Part shown: piece by piece, positions 1 through 8,091 of the stretch
How positions within the stretch are numbered: position 1 is the first letter of the stretch
How the letters are laid out: the number at the start of each line of letters is the position of its first letter
Origin: JANLQX01 sp043775075
GTDB lineage: Bacteria; Actinomycetota; Acidimicrobiia; Acidimicrobiales; JANYDT01
DNA: 14,092 nucleotides
Assembly: GCA_043775075.1 (NCBI GenBank)
Contig: JAYVSS010000198.1
Location: 1 to 14,092 of the forward strand
Direction of reading: 5' to 3'
Position numbers and translations under genes: made by a program
Notes under the pieces: generated by a model
Databases searched by the model: none
The model's input: the letters and a program-made list of their open reading frames with translations, nothing else
Told to the model about the DNA's origin: nothing

Positions 1-2427
1 GGATGTGGCTGGAACCCATGGAATGACACGTTCACCCAAATTTCGTCAACCCAGTTCACCCAGCCCCAACCCATGCTCACCGGACTCGACTTCGATGCCA
101 GCGGCGCCCTCATCCTTGGATTTCGTGACCGCAACGGTGATCGTATGGGCGTCTCGAACACCCCACCGACCGCCTTGCCGACTTCAGAGCTCTACGTTGA
201 ATATCAGAGCGGTGGTGATCTCCTACGCGCACGTAGCAATAGTAATGGTACGTATACATTGGAATCCAACGCCAACGACGGCATCAGCCCGGCCACCGGG
301 GGAGTCAACAATGGTGAGGGACCGGGGAACGGCGAGTTCTACTACCAAGAATCCTTGCCCAGCACCCACAACGAGACTGCGGGCGGCGCCGTTGCCGTGC
401 TCGGCGGCAACGTTCTGGCCACCACGATGGATCCTGACTATGGCAGTCGCACGACGTACACCGGCGGCATGGAAACATTCTCCAACACCACCGGCGCCCA
501 CTCCAACGGCGTTCTCTTGTACGACAGCAGCCCCGGGAGCGGGAACTTCGGCAAGGCCAACGGACTCGGCGATCTTGAGCTCCTGTGCGACGCCGCCCCG
601 CTTGAAATCGGTGATCGAGTGTGGCTCGATGCCAACAACAATGGGGTTCAAGACCCGGGTGAGTCCCCGCTGTCCGGGGTCTCCGTCGAGTTGAAGAGCG
701 GATCAACGGTGCTTTCCACTGCGGTGACCGATGCCAACGGGTACTACCTCTTCTCGAATGGCCAGACTTCAGCGTCCAGTACGGCATCGTCCCGGTACGG
801 CGTCACGGCTTTGACACCGAACACGTCCTACACAATCTCCGTCGACACGGCCCAGGGCACGATCTCCACGCCGGGGTACATCCTCACGCAGGCGAACGCT
901 TCGTCAACTCCCGCCCCGGGTGCCGACGAGCGCGATTCGGACGCCACCGATGTCTCCGGCAGTGCCGTCATTTCGATCACCACCGGCGCCCCCGGGCAGA
1001 ACAACCATTCGTACGACGTCGGCTTCGTCGTGCCTCTTTACTGCCTGGGCAACCGAGTATGGATCGACGACAACGACAATGGCATCATCGACACCGGGGA
1101 AAATGGCTACCCCGATGGCCTCACGCTGAGCCTCTACAACGCGACCACAAGCGCGCTTATCACTACAACCAACACTCACGACGGCGGTTACTACGAGTTC
1201 TGTGGCCTGGCCGCTGGGAACTATTTCGTCGAGTTCACTCTGCCCGCGGGGTACACCTCGTCGGTCGGAGGCGGCACGTACGAGCCCGCGCCGAACGCCG
1301 AAACCAACGCCACTGATAGCGATGACAACGGCACCATGTTCAGCACGGTGGTTCGCTCGACCGCAGCGACCTTGGGTGGGGCTTCGAGCCCCGAGCCGGT
1401 CGGTGAAACGCCGACCGCCGGGTCCACGGACACGACACCCGACACCCGCAGCAATTTGACCGTCGACTTCGGTCTCGTTGTCGTACCGGCTTCGACGACA
1501 ACCACCAGTACGTCGACATCGACGAGCACCTCAACTTCGACCAGCACAACGACTTCGACGAGCACCACGACGTCTACCACCAGCACTTCATCGACTACCA
1601 GCACCACAAGTACGACGGTGCCGGGAACGACGAGCACGACCACGACCAGCACCACAAGTACGAGCTCAACCGTGCCCGGAACGACGAGCACCACCTCGAC
1701 GTCAACCACTGTGCCCGACACAACCACGACCACTACGACGACGCCCGACACCACCACCACGACGACCACGCCCGCGAACACGTCGACGACCACGGAGTCG
1801 ACCCTCCCGCCGCCGTCCCTCGTGCCCCCGTCCAGCGCGCCGCCAACGACAACGATCCCGGTGACCACTCCCCCGGCCCCACCGACCGCTCCCCCGTCGA
1901 TTGCCCCGACAACGGTGCCGACGGCATCAACGACGACGGCTGCTCCTGAATGTGTGTCCGTCGGCGACGATGTGTACTCGGATCGCAACCGCAACGGCGT
2001 TCGGGACTCGGGTGAGCGCGGCATTCCCAACGTCACCGTCACCGTGATCGGCACGGATGGAAAGACTCGGACGGCCACGACCGACGCCAACGGCAAGTAC
2101 TTCGTGTCGTGCATCCCGAAGGGCACCTACACCGTGAAGGTGAGCGGGATCGATTCGAAGTCGAAGCCGACCAGCCCCATCGAGCTGTCGTCGTTCGTGC
2201 TCACTGCCAACCGTCTCGACGCCGACTTCGGGTTCGACATGTCCTCGGTCCTCGGCTTCGAACTGGACCGACCAGATACTGAGGCCGCCCCGGCCGTCGC
2301 ATTCACCGGTTCGTCCACGGTTTCGATGCTTCGCACGATCAGTTGGTTGCTCGCTCTCGGTGGCGCCATCGTTCTCGTCGCCGCCCGTCGGCGACGCGAC
2401 GATTCGTCGGCACACCCCACCGTCTAG
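1..2427 (+). CDS. Wall-anchored SdrD-like B-domain surface protein, 5'-truncated
   Basis: The reading frame is open from base 1 to the TAG at 2425-2427 (808 residues visible), so the true start and signal peptide lie upstream of the window. Residues 1-200 resemble the region that precedes B domains in large bacterial surface proteins (a 'LTGLDFDASGALILGFRDRNG' type segment ending in 'FGKANGLGDLELLC'). SdrD-like B domains follow at about 203-346, 347-492 and 651-745. Each opens with a Ca-binding-like loop: DANNNGVQDPGE from 210, DDNDNGIIDTGE from 356, DRNRNGVRDSGE from 661. Residues 497-650 are a Thr/Ser-rich then Pro-rich linker. The C-terminus has VAFTG (766-770), a hydrophobic segment (about 779-795) and an RRRR tail, which is a sortase sorting-signal layout. 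The inferred role is an extracellular stalk or adhesin-like protein; its ligand cannot be told from sequence. The ABC ATPase gene starts 7 nt downstream, suggesting an operon. Confidence 0.85.
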   Translation, partial: GCGWNPWNDTFTQISSTQFTQPQPMLTGLDFDASGALILGFRDRNGDRMGVSNTPPTALPTSELYVEYQSGGDLLRARSNSNGTYTLESNANDGISPATGGVNNGEGPGNGEFYYQESLPSTHNETAGGAVAVLGGNVLATTMDPDYGSRTTYTGGMETFSNTTGAHSNGVLLYDSSPGSGNFGKANGLGDLELLCDAAPLEIGDRVWLDANNNGVQDPGESPLSGVSVELKSGSTVLSTAVTDANGYYLFSNGQTSASSTASSRYGVTALTPNTSYTISVDTAQGTISTPGYILTQANASSTPAPGADERDSDATDVSGSAVISITTGAPGQNNHSYDVGFVVPLYCLGNRVWIDDNDNGIIDTGENGYPDGLTLSLYNATTSALITTTNTHDGGYYEFCGLAAGNYFVEFTLPAGYTSSVGGGTYEPAPNAETNATDSDDNGTMFSTVVRSTAATLGGASSPEPVGETPTAGSTDTTPDTRSNLTVDFGLVVVPASTTTTSTSTSTSTSTSTSTTTSTSTTTSTTSTSSTTSTTSTTVPGTTSTTTTSTTSTSSTVPGTTSTTSTSTTVPDTTTTTTTTPDTTTTTTTPANTSTTTESTLPPPSLVPPSSAPPTTTIPVTTPPAPPTAPPSIAPTTVPTASTTTAAPECVSVGDDVYSDRNRNGVRDSGERGIPNVTVTVIGTDGKTRTATTDANGKYFVSCIPKGTYTVKVSGIDSKSKPTSPIELSSFVLTANRLDADFGFDMSSVLGFELDRPDTEAAPAVAFTGSSTVSMLRTISWLLALGGAIVLVAARRRRDDSSAHPTV
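1489..1944 (+). repeat. Low-complexity Thr/Ser/Pro linker coding repeat
   Basis: Residues 497-648 of the surface protein are built almost only from Thr and Ser (ACG, ACC, ACA, AGC, TCG codons), with TVPGTTST-like units occurring twice and a third TVPDTTTT variant. A Pro-rich stretch follows before the third B domain. At DNA level this is a degenerate ACG/ACC/AGC tract likely to slip or recombine. In wall proteins such linkers act as extended, often glycosylated spacers through the cell wall; glycosylation here is inference. Confidence 0.85.
2296..2400 (+). other. C-terminal cell-wall sorting signal (VAFTG, membrane segment, Arg tail)
   Basis: VAFTG is encoded at 2296-2310. A short polar stretch follows, then a hydrophobic run TISWLLALGGAIVLVAA, then RRRRDD. 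The order (motif, hydrophobic helix, basic tail) is that of sortase substrates. The motif departs from LPxTG and is closer to the LAxTG motif cleaved by class E sortases of high-GC Gram-positives. Val at position 1 is unusual. No sortase gene is present in the window. Confidence 0.65.
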
Positions 2428-2434
2428 CTCGGTC

Positions 2435-3283
2435 ATGACCGCCAACGATCAGACCGGACCGGCCGTTTCGGTGAGTGGTGTTTCGAAGTCTTTCGGACGA
2501 CGAGATGCCCTCATTGACGTGAACTTCGACGTGCCGCGCTGCGTGTTCTTCGGACTCGTCGGACCCAACGGTGCGGGCAAGACGACGCTGCTTCGCGCCG
2601 TCACCGGCCTCGCCGGTCCGGACCGCGGGGCGATCACTATTCTCGATCGATCGGTGTGGCCCGACCCGTCGACGATCCGCGCGTGCACCGGCGCGCTGCC
2701 CGACGATCTTCGTTTGCTTGAACGATTGTCGGGCCGCGAGCTCCTTGCCTACTGCGGCCTCATTCGCCGGATCGATGCCTCCGAGGTCGAACGTCGAACC
2801 GAACATCTGCTCGATGTACTTGGTTTCGGCGCAACCGCCGACGAACTCGTGGCGGACTACTCAACCGGTATGCGTAAGAAGATCGGCTTGGCAGCAGCGA
2901 TGATTCATGCTCCCGGGGTGCTCATCCTGGACGAACCCTTCGAGTCCGTGGATCCCATTTCGGTGCGCTCCCTTCTCGATGTACTGCGCGCATATCAACG
3001 AGCGGGCGGGACCGTCATCCTTTCCAGCCATGTCATGGACACCGTCGAGAAACTGTGCTCTCACGTGGCGATTTTGCATCAGGGGCGGGTGCTCGCCAGC
3101 GGCCCCCTCGACGCCGTGACGAACGGGATGGGACTGGAAGATCGGTTTATCGATTCCGTGGGGGGACAGCGGTCGGAGGACGATCTGTCATGGTTGCTCG
3201 GCGTTCCCGCCGCCACCACGCTCGCCGTGCCCGAATCGCGCCCTGCCCTCGGCCAGCTCCTCACCCGAACCGGCCGGCGATGA
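2435..3283 (+). CDS. ABC transporter ATP-binding protein
   Basis: A 282-residue nucleotide-binding subunit. Walker A is GPNGAGKTT (43-51), the signature is YSTGMRKK (142-149, a variant of LSGGQ usual in ABC-2 type exporters), Walker B is VLILDEP (162-168) with the catalytic Glu, and the H-loop is SSHVM (197-201). The Q-loop position reads ALPDD (87-91), so the usual Gln is absent, as in several ABC-2 ATPases. About 50 residues after the core are not recognised. The ATG at 2435 was chosen because earlier in-frame starts lie inside the upstream gene and residues 8 onward match the family N-terminus. No clear Shine-Dalgarno is seen 7 nt after the preceding stop, so translational coupling is likely. 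Its stop overlaps the permease start by ATGA, so the two should form one complex. The substrate is unknown. Confidence 0.88.
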   Translation: MTANDQTGPAVSVSGVSKSFGRRDALIDVNFDVPRCVFFGLVGPNGAGKTTLLRAVTGLAGPDRGAITILDRSVWPDPSTIRACTGALPDDLRLLERLSGRELLAYCGLIRRIDASEVERRTEHLLDVLGFGATADELVADYSTGMRKKIGLAAAMIHAPGVLILDEPFESVDPISVRSLLDVLRAYQRAGGTVILSSHVMDTVEKLCSHVAILHQGRVLASGPLDAVTNGMGLEDRFIDSVGGQRSEDDLSWLLGVPAATTLAVPESRPALGQLLTRTGRR

Positions 3284-4965
3284 GCGCCGGTTTCGCTCGG
3301 CCCGGTCGAATCGTTTCGGGTCAGCCGGAAGAATCAGCAAGCACTGCGCGCTTACTGGTGCGGCTCAAGCTGACACTGCTGAAGAATTCGATGTTCACGT
3401 CTCGTTGGAAAGCCGCAGCATCGATCGGCTTTCTCGCCGCGTCCGTCGCCGGATCGCTCTTCACCGCGGTGCGCCTGGCCCGGTCCATTCAGCAATCCGG
3501 TGGCGGCGATGCTGCGGCAACGAGGGCCACCGGCAACATCGTTGTCACCTGCACGCTGCTCTTCGCCGTCTGGGTGTTCGGGCCGCTGCTCATCGGCGGC
3601 GTGGACGAATCACTTGACCCGACCCGCCTCGCCCTCCTCCCACTCACCCCGCGTGAGCTTCGGCGCGGACTGGTGGTCGGTTCGCTGATCGGCACGCTTC
3701 CGGTCGGCACCGTCGTTGCGTTGACCGGTATGATCGCCGGTCAAGACTTCGTCGTCATACGTATTATCTGCGCGCTTTTCATTGCCGCAACTCTGCTGCT
3801 CCTCTGCCTCAGTGCGTCGCGTGCACTGGCCGTTGCATTGGCCTACGCCAGCCGCTCACGGCGGGGTAAGGACCTCGCCATGCTCTTGGCCTCGCTCGGT
3901 GCCGCGGCGTTGTTTCTCGGCACTCAGGCCGTCCGGTTCTTCGGCGACGGAACCCGCAATGAGATCATCCGTTGGCTTCGCGTCCTCCCGTCGGGCCAAC
4001 TTGGTATGGCGCTCGCTGACCTTCAACGGGGTCACGCCACCGCGGCCATCACCCGCACCCTCCCGTGGCTTGCTCTGTCACTGCTCCTGCTTCGACTGTG
4101 GCTGCGCGGACTCGATCGGCTGCTCGTTGACGGCGAACGCGTGGTCCACGTACGCGGCTCACGCGATCACTCGGCCCTCTCGATCGTGCCGAAAATTCTT
4201 CGTCGTTGGGCCAAGAATCCGTCGGTGGTAATGGCGTCGAAGGACCTCCGCTATCTCGCTCGGTCCCCACAACGGCGTTCGTCGCTCATCGTGACCATCG
4301 TGATCGGCACCGTCTTCGCTCTTCTGCAATCCATGCGCTTTGCCGGGGGGACGGACCTGGCCGTGCTCGGCGCCCCCATCGCCGTGTTGTTCGGAATCCA
4401 CGCCACCAACAACCTCCTCGGCACCGACGCCGCCTCGCTGTGGATCGATCAGAGCGCCGGCATCAGCCTGCGCCAACAACTCGTGGCCCGTGGTCTGGCC
4501 GCCACCCCAAACCTCATCGCCCCGACCATTCTCGCTGCTGCCGTGCTGACGATTCTCAACGGAGGTATGCGCGCATTCTTTGTTATCGTTGCGCTGTCGT
4601 TCCTGTGCTGGGGCATACCGCTTGGCGTCGGTTCCGTCGTCTCCGTGATCGCTCCGTTCAGCCAGCCGGACGTGGGCAATCCCCATGCCAACCGGCGAGC
4701 GTCGGCCGGTCGGGGCGGATTGGTGAGCATCATGGCCGTGGTCGGCATTTGTTCGCTCGGAGTGTTGTCGTTTCCTGTCGTTTTGATCGTCGGAATGGCC
4801 TGGGTGGAACCGGCCCACCCGATGTTTATGTTGGTGGCCATCCTCGGCTCATCCGTATGGTCGCTTCTCGTCTGGCGCCTCGGATTGCGTCTGGCCCTCC
4901 GTGTGGTCAAGGGCCGCGAACTCAATCTGCTGGCCGACCTCGGTGGCCGCCGAGCCCTCGCGTAA
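3280..4965 (+). CDS. ABC-2-like transporter permease, polytopic membrane protein
   Basis: A 561-residue protein starting at the ATG that overlaps the ATPase stop (ATGA, 3280-3283). Roughly ten to twelve hydrophobic segments can be picked out, for example around residues 46-66, 87-107, 131-151, 159-180, 198-217, 325-340, 349-368, 396-440, 472-492 and 497-513. Between segments two and three lies PTRLALLPLTPRELRRG (114-130), a cytoplasmic-loop-like motif seen in large ABC-2 permeases of actinobacteria. Its length suggests a single-chain permease whose two halves replace a pair of six-helix subunits. With the ATPase it should form an exporter in the cytoplasmic membrane. The cargo cannot be inferred; co-location with a wall-anchored surface protein is the only hint. 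Longer starts upstream overlap the ATPase gene and are unlikely. Confidence 0.8.
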   Translation: MSAGFARPGRIVSGQPEESASTARLLVRLKLTLLKNSMFTSRWKAAASIGFLAASVAGSLFTAVRLARSIQQSGGGDAAATRATGNIVVTCTLLFAVWVFGPLLIGGVDESLDPTRLALLPLTPRELRRGLVVGSLIGTLPVGTVVALTGMIAGQDFVVIRIICALFIAATLLLLCLSASRALAVALAYASRSRRGKDLAMLLASLGAAALFLGTQAVRFFGDGTRNEIIRWLRVLPSGQLGMALADLQRGHATAAITRTLPWLALSLLLLRLWLRGLDRLLVDGERVVHVRGSRDHSALSIVPKILRRWAKNPSVVMASKDLRYLARSPQRRSSLIVTIVIGTVFALLQSMRFAGGTDLAVLGAPIAVLFGIHATNNLLGTDAASLWIDQSAGISLRQQLVARGLAATPNLIAPTILAAAVLTILNGGMRAFFVIVALSFLCWGIPLGVGSVVSVIAPFSQPDVGNPHANRRASAGRGGLVSIMAVVGICSLGVLSFPVVLIVGMAWVEPAHPMFMLVAILGSSVWSLLVWRLGLRLALRVVKGRELNLLADLGGRRALA

Positions 4966-5003
4966 GGACCCGCCATAAAGCAGGTCAGACGTTGGACCCG
5001 CCA
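4966..5003 (+). repeat. Direct repeat GGACCCGCCA, two copies
   Basis: GGACCCGCCA occurs at 4966-4975, directly after the permease stop, and again at 4994-5003, where it forms the left arm of the following hairpin. Either copy could pair with the right arm (5012-5020). Probably a local duplication of a terminator arm. Confidence 0.6.
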
Positions 5004-5020
5004 CGGGATTGTGGCGGTCC
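4994..5020. terminator. Hairpin between convergent genes, likely bidirectional terminator
   Basis: The arm at 4994-5004 (GGACCCGCCAC) pairs with 5011-5020 (GTGGCGGTCC) as a 10-bp GC-rich stem with one bulged C and a 6-nt loop. It ends exactly at the base after the pyruvate kinase stop and lies 28 nt after the permease stop. There is no U-run on either side, so this would be a U-tract-poor terminator of the kind common in high-GC actinobacteria, or a transcript-end stabiliser. Confidence 0.6.
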
Positions 5021-6448
5021 TCAGCGAACGGTAACCAGGCGCAGCACGTCGGTGATGGCCTCGCCCGTGTCGGGGGCGCCGGCGAGAACCGCCACCACGT
5101 CGCCCGACATCACCAAACCATGCTTAAGCGAACTTTCCACGGCGAACCATACGATCTCGTCGATGGTCTTGCGCTCCTCCACCACCACCGCCTCCATACC
5201 CCATGTCAGCGTCATCTGACGCGCCGTTCGGTGCATCGGCGTCACCGCAATCATGTTCGTTTGCGGACGGAACCGGGCCAGCGCCCGGGCCGTCATACCG
5301 CTGCGAGTGCAACACAGAATCGCTGCGACTTTGGCGTCAGCGGCCGCCTGCCACGCGGCGTGCGACATTGCTTCGGTGATACTGATTGCCCCCTCGGCCC
5401 GACCCCTCCGCTGGAGACGGCCGAGCCGCGCACCCCATTGGACGTAGTCCGCAGATTCCTCAGCGCGCTGAGCAATTTTGTCCATCGTCCGAACCACATG
5501 GGCAGGGTCGCGCCCGATCGCTGTTTCGCCCGACAACATCACGGCATCGGTGCCATCGAACACTGCGCTCGTGACATCGGTGACCTCGGCCCGCGTCGGT
5601 TGGGGCGACGTGATCATTGATTCGAGCATCTGCGTGGCGGTGATGACTGGCACGCCACGGGCCACGCACATGCGAATAATTTGTTTCTGCACGTGGGGAA
5701 CATCCTCGAAGGCGCACTCCAATCCGAGGTCGCCACGGGCCACCATGAGCGCGTCGGCCGCTTCCACAATCGCTTCAAGGTTTTCCAACGCCGTGGTCGT
5801 TTCAATCTTGGCGACCAGCATCGGACCCGGCCCCATCGCCATTCGCACCCGTTCCATATCGGACGCTTCGCGCACAAAGGAAACCGCCACAAAATCCGGT
5901 CCCACCGGACGTAATTGTTCGATAATGGCCAGGTCCTGCTCCGTCGGGGTACGCATGCGTAAACGGCTCGATGGCACATGGACGCCCGGACGACCCTGCA
6001 CCAGACCACCGGCAATCACCGTGGCGCTGGCCACGCCATCCGCCGTCGTCGTCACGATAAGGGTGACGGCGCCGTCACCCAATGAAACCCGGTCCCCAGC
6101 TTCGAGATCACCTACGGAATCATCGTTCACCTCAATACGCGAAGCTGTGGATCCGGTTTTGCCGGCGGCCAGCTCAACGATGTCACCTTCGTTGAGCCGC
6201 ACCCCTCCGTCGGGAAACGACGCCGCCCGCACCTTGGGTCCGGGAAGATCACACAGGATGCCGATCTGCACCTGCATTCGCTCGGCGATGGCGCGGACCC
6301 GATGGAAGACGACGAGGTGATCGGCGACATCGCCGTGGCTGAGGTTCAGGCGAAACACATCGACGCCGGCGGTGATGAGCGACTCGATGCCCTCCTCGCT
6401 GTTAGAGGCCGGACCCAGGGTGGCGACAATGGTGGTTTTAGCTGACAT
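5021..6448 (-). CDS. pyk: Pyruvate kinase
   Basis: A 475-residue enzyme of usual family length that converts phosphoenolpyruvate and ADP to pyruvate and ATP in the cytoplasm, the last step of glycolysis. Visible motifs are the N-terminal TIVATLGPAS (5-14), NLSHGD (35-40), DLPGPKVR (67-74), the catalytic VAKIE (Lys214, Glu216), MVARGDLG with Asp240 for Mg, ATQMLESM (271-278) and DGTDAVMLSGETA (298-310). The C-terminal regulatory domain covers about 350-475. Lys72 in GPK occupies the site that is Glu in K-dependent enzymes. The start at 6448 (MSAKTTIV) fits the family N-terminus, and a longer frame runs into the neighbouring gene. GAGGA sits about 12 nt upstream, a weak Shine-Dalgarno. It lies 61 nt downstream of the mycothione reductase stop, same strand, possibly co-transcribed. 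Confidence 0.96.
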   Translation of the reverse strand: MSAKTTIVATLGPASNSEEGIESLITAGVDVFRLNLSHGDVADHLVVFHRVRAIAERMQVQIGILCDLPGPKVRAASFPDGGVRLNEGDIVELAAGKTGSTASRIEVNDDSVGDLEAGDRVSLGDGAVTLIVTTTADGVASATVIAGGLVQGRPGVHVPSSRLRMRTPTEQDLAIIEQLRPVGPDFVAVSFVREASDMERVRMAMGPGPMLVAKIETTTALENLEAIVEAADALMVARGDLGLECAFEDVPHVQKQIIRMCVARGVPVITATQMLESMITSPQPTRAEVTDVTSAVFDGTDAVMLSGETAIGRDPAHVVRTMDKIAQRAEESADYVQWGARLGRLQRRGRAEGAISITEAMSHAAWQAAADAKVAAILCCTRSGMTARALARFRPQTNMIAVTPMHRTARQMTLTWGMEAVVVEERKTIDEIVWFAVESSLKHGLVMSGDVVAVLAGAPDTGEAITDVLRLVTVR

Positions 6449-6509
6449 GGGTATGAGGTCCTCGAAGTTCGGAGCGGCGATGGGTAACGGTTTGGCCCAC
6501 AGCAAAAGG

Positions 6510-7907
6510 TCAATGAGTGGCGGGCGACTCGGTGAAGTCGAGGCCGAGCAGGGCATTCTCCACAACTTCGGGCAGCGCTGGATGGATCCAATACTGGTCG
6601 TGCGCCAACTCATCGGCCGGGATGGCAAAGCGCATGGCCGTGATGAGCTGCTGGATCAGCGACGAGGACTGGGGGCCAACGATATGTGCACCTACGAGCT
6701 GCCTCGTGCTGCGATCAGCGATGAGTTTTACGAAACTCTCGCGGTCCTCCATCGCCCATCCGTACGCCACGTCGCCATAGGCCTGCACCTTGCACACCAA
6801 ATCGATACCGGCCGCTCGGGCTTGCGATTCGCTCATCCCCACGCTGGCCACCTGGGGCCGGGTAAACACCGCCGCAGGTACCCACCGATGATCGGTGCGC
6901 TTAGGACTATCCGGGTGCTCGAGATTGTGCTGCACGACGCGCCCTTCGTGGTTGGCCACGTGCTTGAGCATGTGGCGCGAGCTGATGTCCCCCAGCGCGA
7001 AGATGCCCGGCACCACCGTCTGCTGCATGTCATCGACTACCACCCGACCATCGGCGTGCGTCGTGACTCCGGTGGCCGAGACGTTCAGGCGATCGCTGTT
7101 GGGGATGCGTCCAGTGGTCAAGAGCAGCACCTCGGACGTAACGGTGTCCCCATTGTCGAGGGTGAGCGTGATGACACCGTCCGCGGTCTGCGCGACCGCC
7201 TTCGGGCGGCGTTCCAAGTACAGGTTTGCGCGCTTACGAAATGCGGCGGTCACCACCTGAGCCACTTCGTGTTCATGATGGTTGAGAAGGAGATCACGCC
7301 GATGCACAATCGAGACCTGGACCCCAAATGCGGCAAACACGTGCGCCAACTCCGCGGCGATGAACCCGCCGCCCACAATCGTCATCCTTGCGGGTAGCTC
7401 GTCGAGGCGCATGACATCGTCACTCGTGTAGAAACGGACGTCGTCGAGGCCCTCGATCGTCGGCAACTGGGGGCGGGCCCCGGCAGCGAGCACGAACCGC
7501 TCCCCCGTGAACTCTGTCGTCGTCCCATCCGCCGCCGTGACTTCCAGGTGCTTGAGACCAACAAAGGCTCCCGTCCCCTTGAACACCGTGACGTTCGGGC
7601 ATCGCTTGGTCCGGTAGTCCTCACCGCCGGCGGCAATCGGATCGATCCGGTTAAAGACCCGGTCTCGTATGTCTCGCCACCGGACACCGTCGATCGTGGC
7701 GTCGATACCAAGGTGCGCGGCGTGACGGACATTTTCCGCCGTGTCCGCGGCATGCACCAACATTTTCGTCGGGATACACCCTCGGTTGAGACAGGTCCCG
7801 CCGAACACGCCCTCCTCCACGATGGCGATCCGTAGATGGTCAAACATCGGCCCGACGATCGAGTTGCCCGAACCGGTTCCGACAATGACCAGATCAAAGT
7901 GATTCAC
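6510..7907 (-). CDS. mtr: Mycothione reductase
   Basis: A 465-residue flavoprotein of the pyridine nucleotide-disulfide oxidoreductase class I family. It reduces mycothiol disulfide with NADPH to keep the cytoplasmic mycothiol pool reduced. An FAD-binding GTGSGN (10-15) is at the N-terminus. The redox-active disulfide is GGTCLNRGCIPTKM (Cys39 and Cys44). The NADPH Rossmann motif is VGGGFIAAE, followed by a HRRD that could bind the 2'-phosphate; the second FAD motif is GIFALGD. The C-terminal active-site pair lies in HPALPEVVENALL (His442, Glu447). The GTGSGNS start and the HPALPEVVENAL end are typical of mycothione rather than glutathione or lipoamide enzymes. The start is GTG at 7907; upstream in frame there is a TAA before any other start codon. 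AGAGGA lies unusually close to the GTG. A related disulfide reductase cannot be wholly excluded. Confidence 0.88.
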   Translation of the reverse strand: MNHFDLVIVGTGSGNSIVGPMFDHLRIAIVEEGVFGGTCLNRGCIPTKMLVHAADTAENVRHAAHLGIDATIDGVRWRDIRDRVFNRIDPIAAGGEDYRTKRCPNVTVFKGTGAFVGLKHLEVTAADGTTTEFTGERFVLAAGARPQLPTIEGLDDVRFYTSDDVMRLDELPARMTIVGGGFIAAELAHVFAAFGVQVSIVHRRDLLLNHHEHEVAQVVTAAFRKRANLYLERRPKAVAQTADGVITLTLDNGDTVTSEVLLLTTGRIPNSDRLNVSATGVTTHADGRVVVDDMQQTVVPGIFALGDISSRHMLKHVANHEGRVVQHNLEHPDSPKRTDHRWVPAAVFTRPQVASVGMSESQARAAGIDLVCKVQAYGDVAYGWAMEDRESFVKLIADRSTRQLVGAHIVGPQSSSLIQQLITAMRFAIPADELAHDQYWIHPALPEVVENALLGLDFTESPATH

Positions 7908-8001
7908 GTCCTCTGACCCTACTTAGCCTCCGCCCAACTGCGGACCGCCGCCCACCGCTCACCGCCCGTTGTGCGCGAGGGTGAGGATCAGGAGGGTCCA
8001 G

Positions 8002-8082
8002 CGCGTCCAAGTCGGGCGAATCACGCGCCCAAATAGGCGATTTTGGTGTCGAAAAGCAACGAATTCAACCGACTTGGACGCG
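8002..8082. repeat. Perfect 14-bp inverted repeat with 53-nt spacer
   Basis: CGCGTCCAAGTCGG (8002-8015) is the exact reverse complement of CCGACTTGGACGCG (8069-8082). The spacer can form a smaller hairpin, CGCC (8026-8029) with GGCG (8036-8039). The element lies in the 184-nt gap between the adenosine deaminase stop (8092) and the mycothione reductase start (7907), 9 nt after the former in the direction of transcription. There is no U-run on the minus-strand exit side. It could be a Rho-independent-like terminator, an RNA stabiliser between two genes, or a small dispersed palindromic element. I cannot choose from one copy. Confidence 0.75.
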
Positions 8083-8091
8083 GATCACCTT

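Noticed and set aside
1221..2126. Long minus-strand open frame rich in Val
   Set aside because: It is the antisense of the Thr/Ser linker (ACN read backwards gives Val-rich codons); no family resemblance, and the plus frame is clearly coding.
4206..5219. Long plus-strand open frame spanning the permease end and pyk
   Set aside because: Shadow frame rich in Arg and His, crosses a stop, the terminator and the convergent pyk gene; no recognisable domain.
5478..6320. 280-codon plus-strand open frame antisense to pyk
   Set aside because: Shadow of pyruvate kinase; Ser/Arg/Thr-rich with no motif.
6372..7397. 341-codon plus-strand open frame antisense to mtr
   Set aside because: High GC leaves the antisense frame open; composition is not protein-like and the minus-strand frame has full mycothione reductase motifs.
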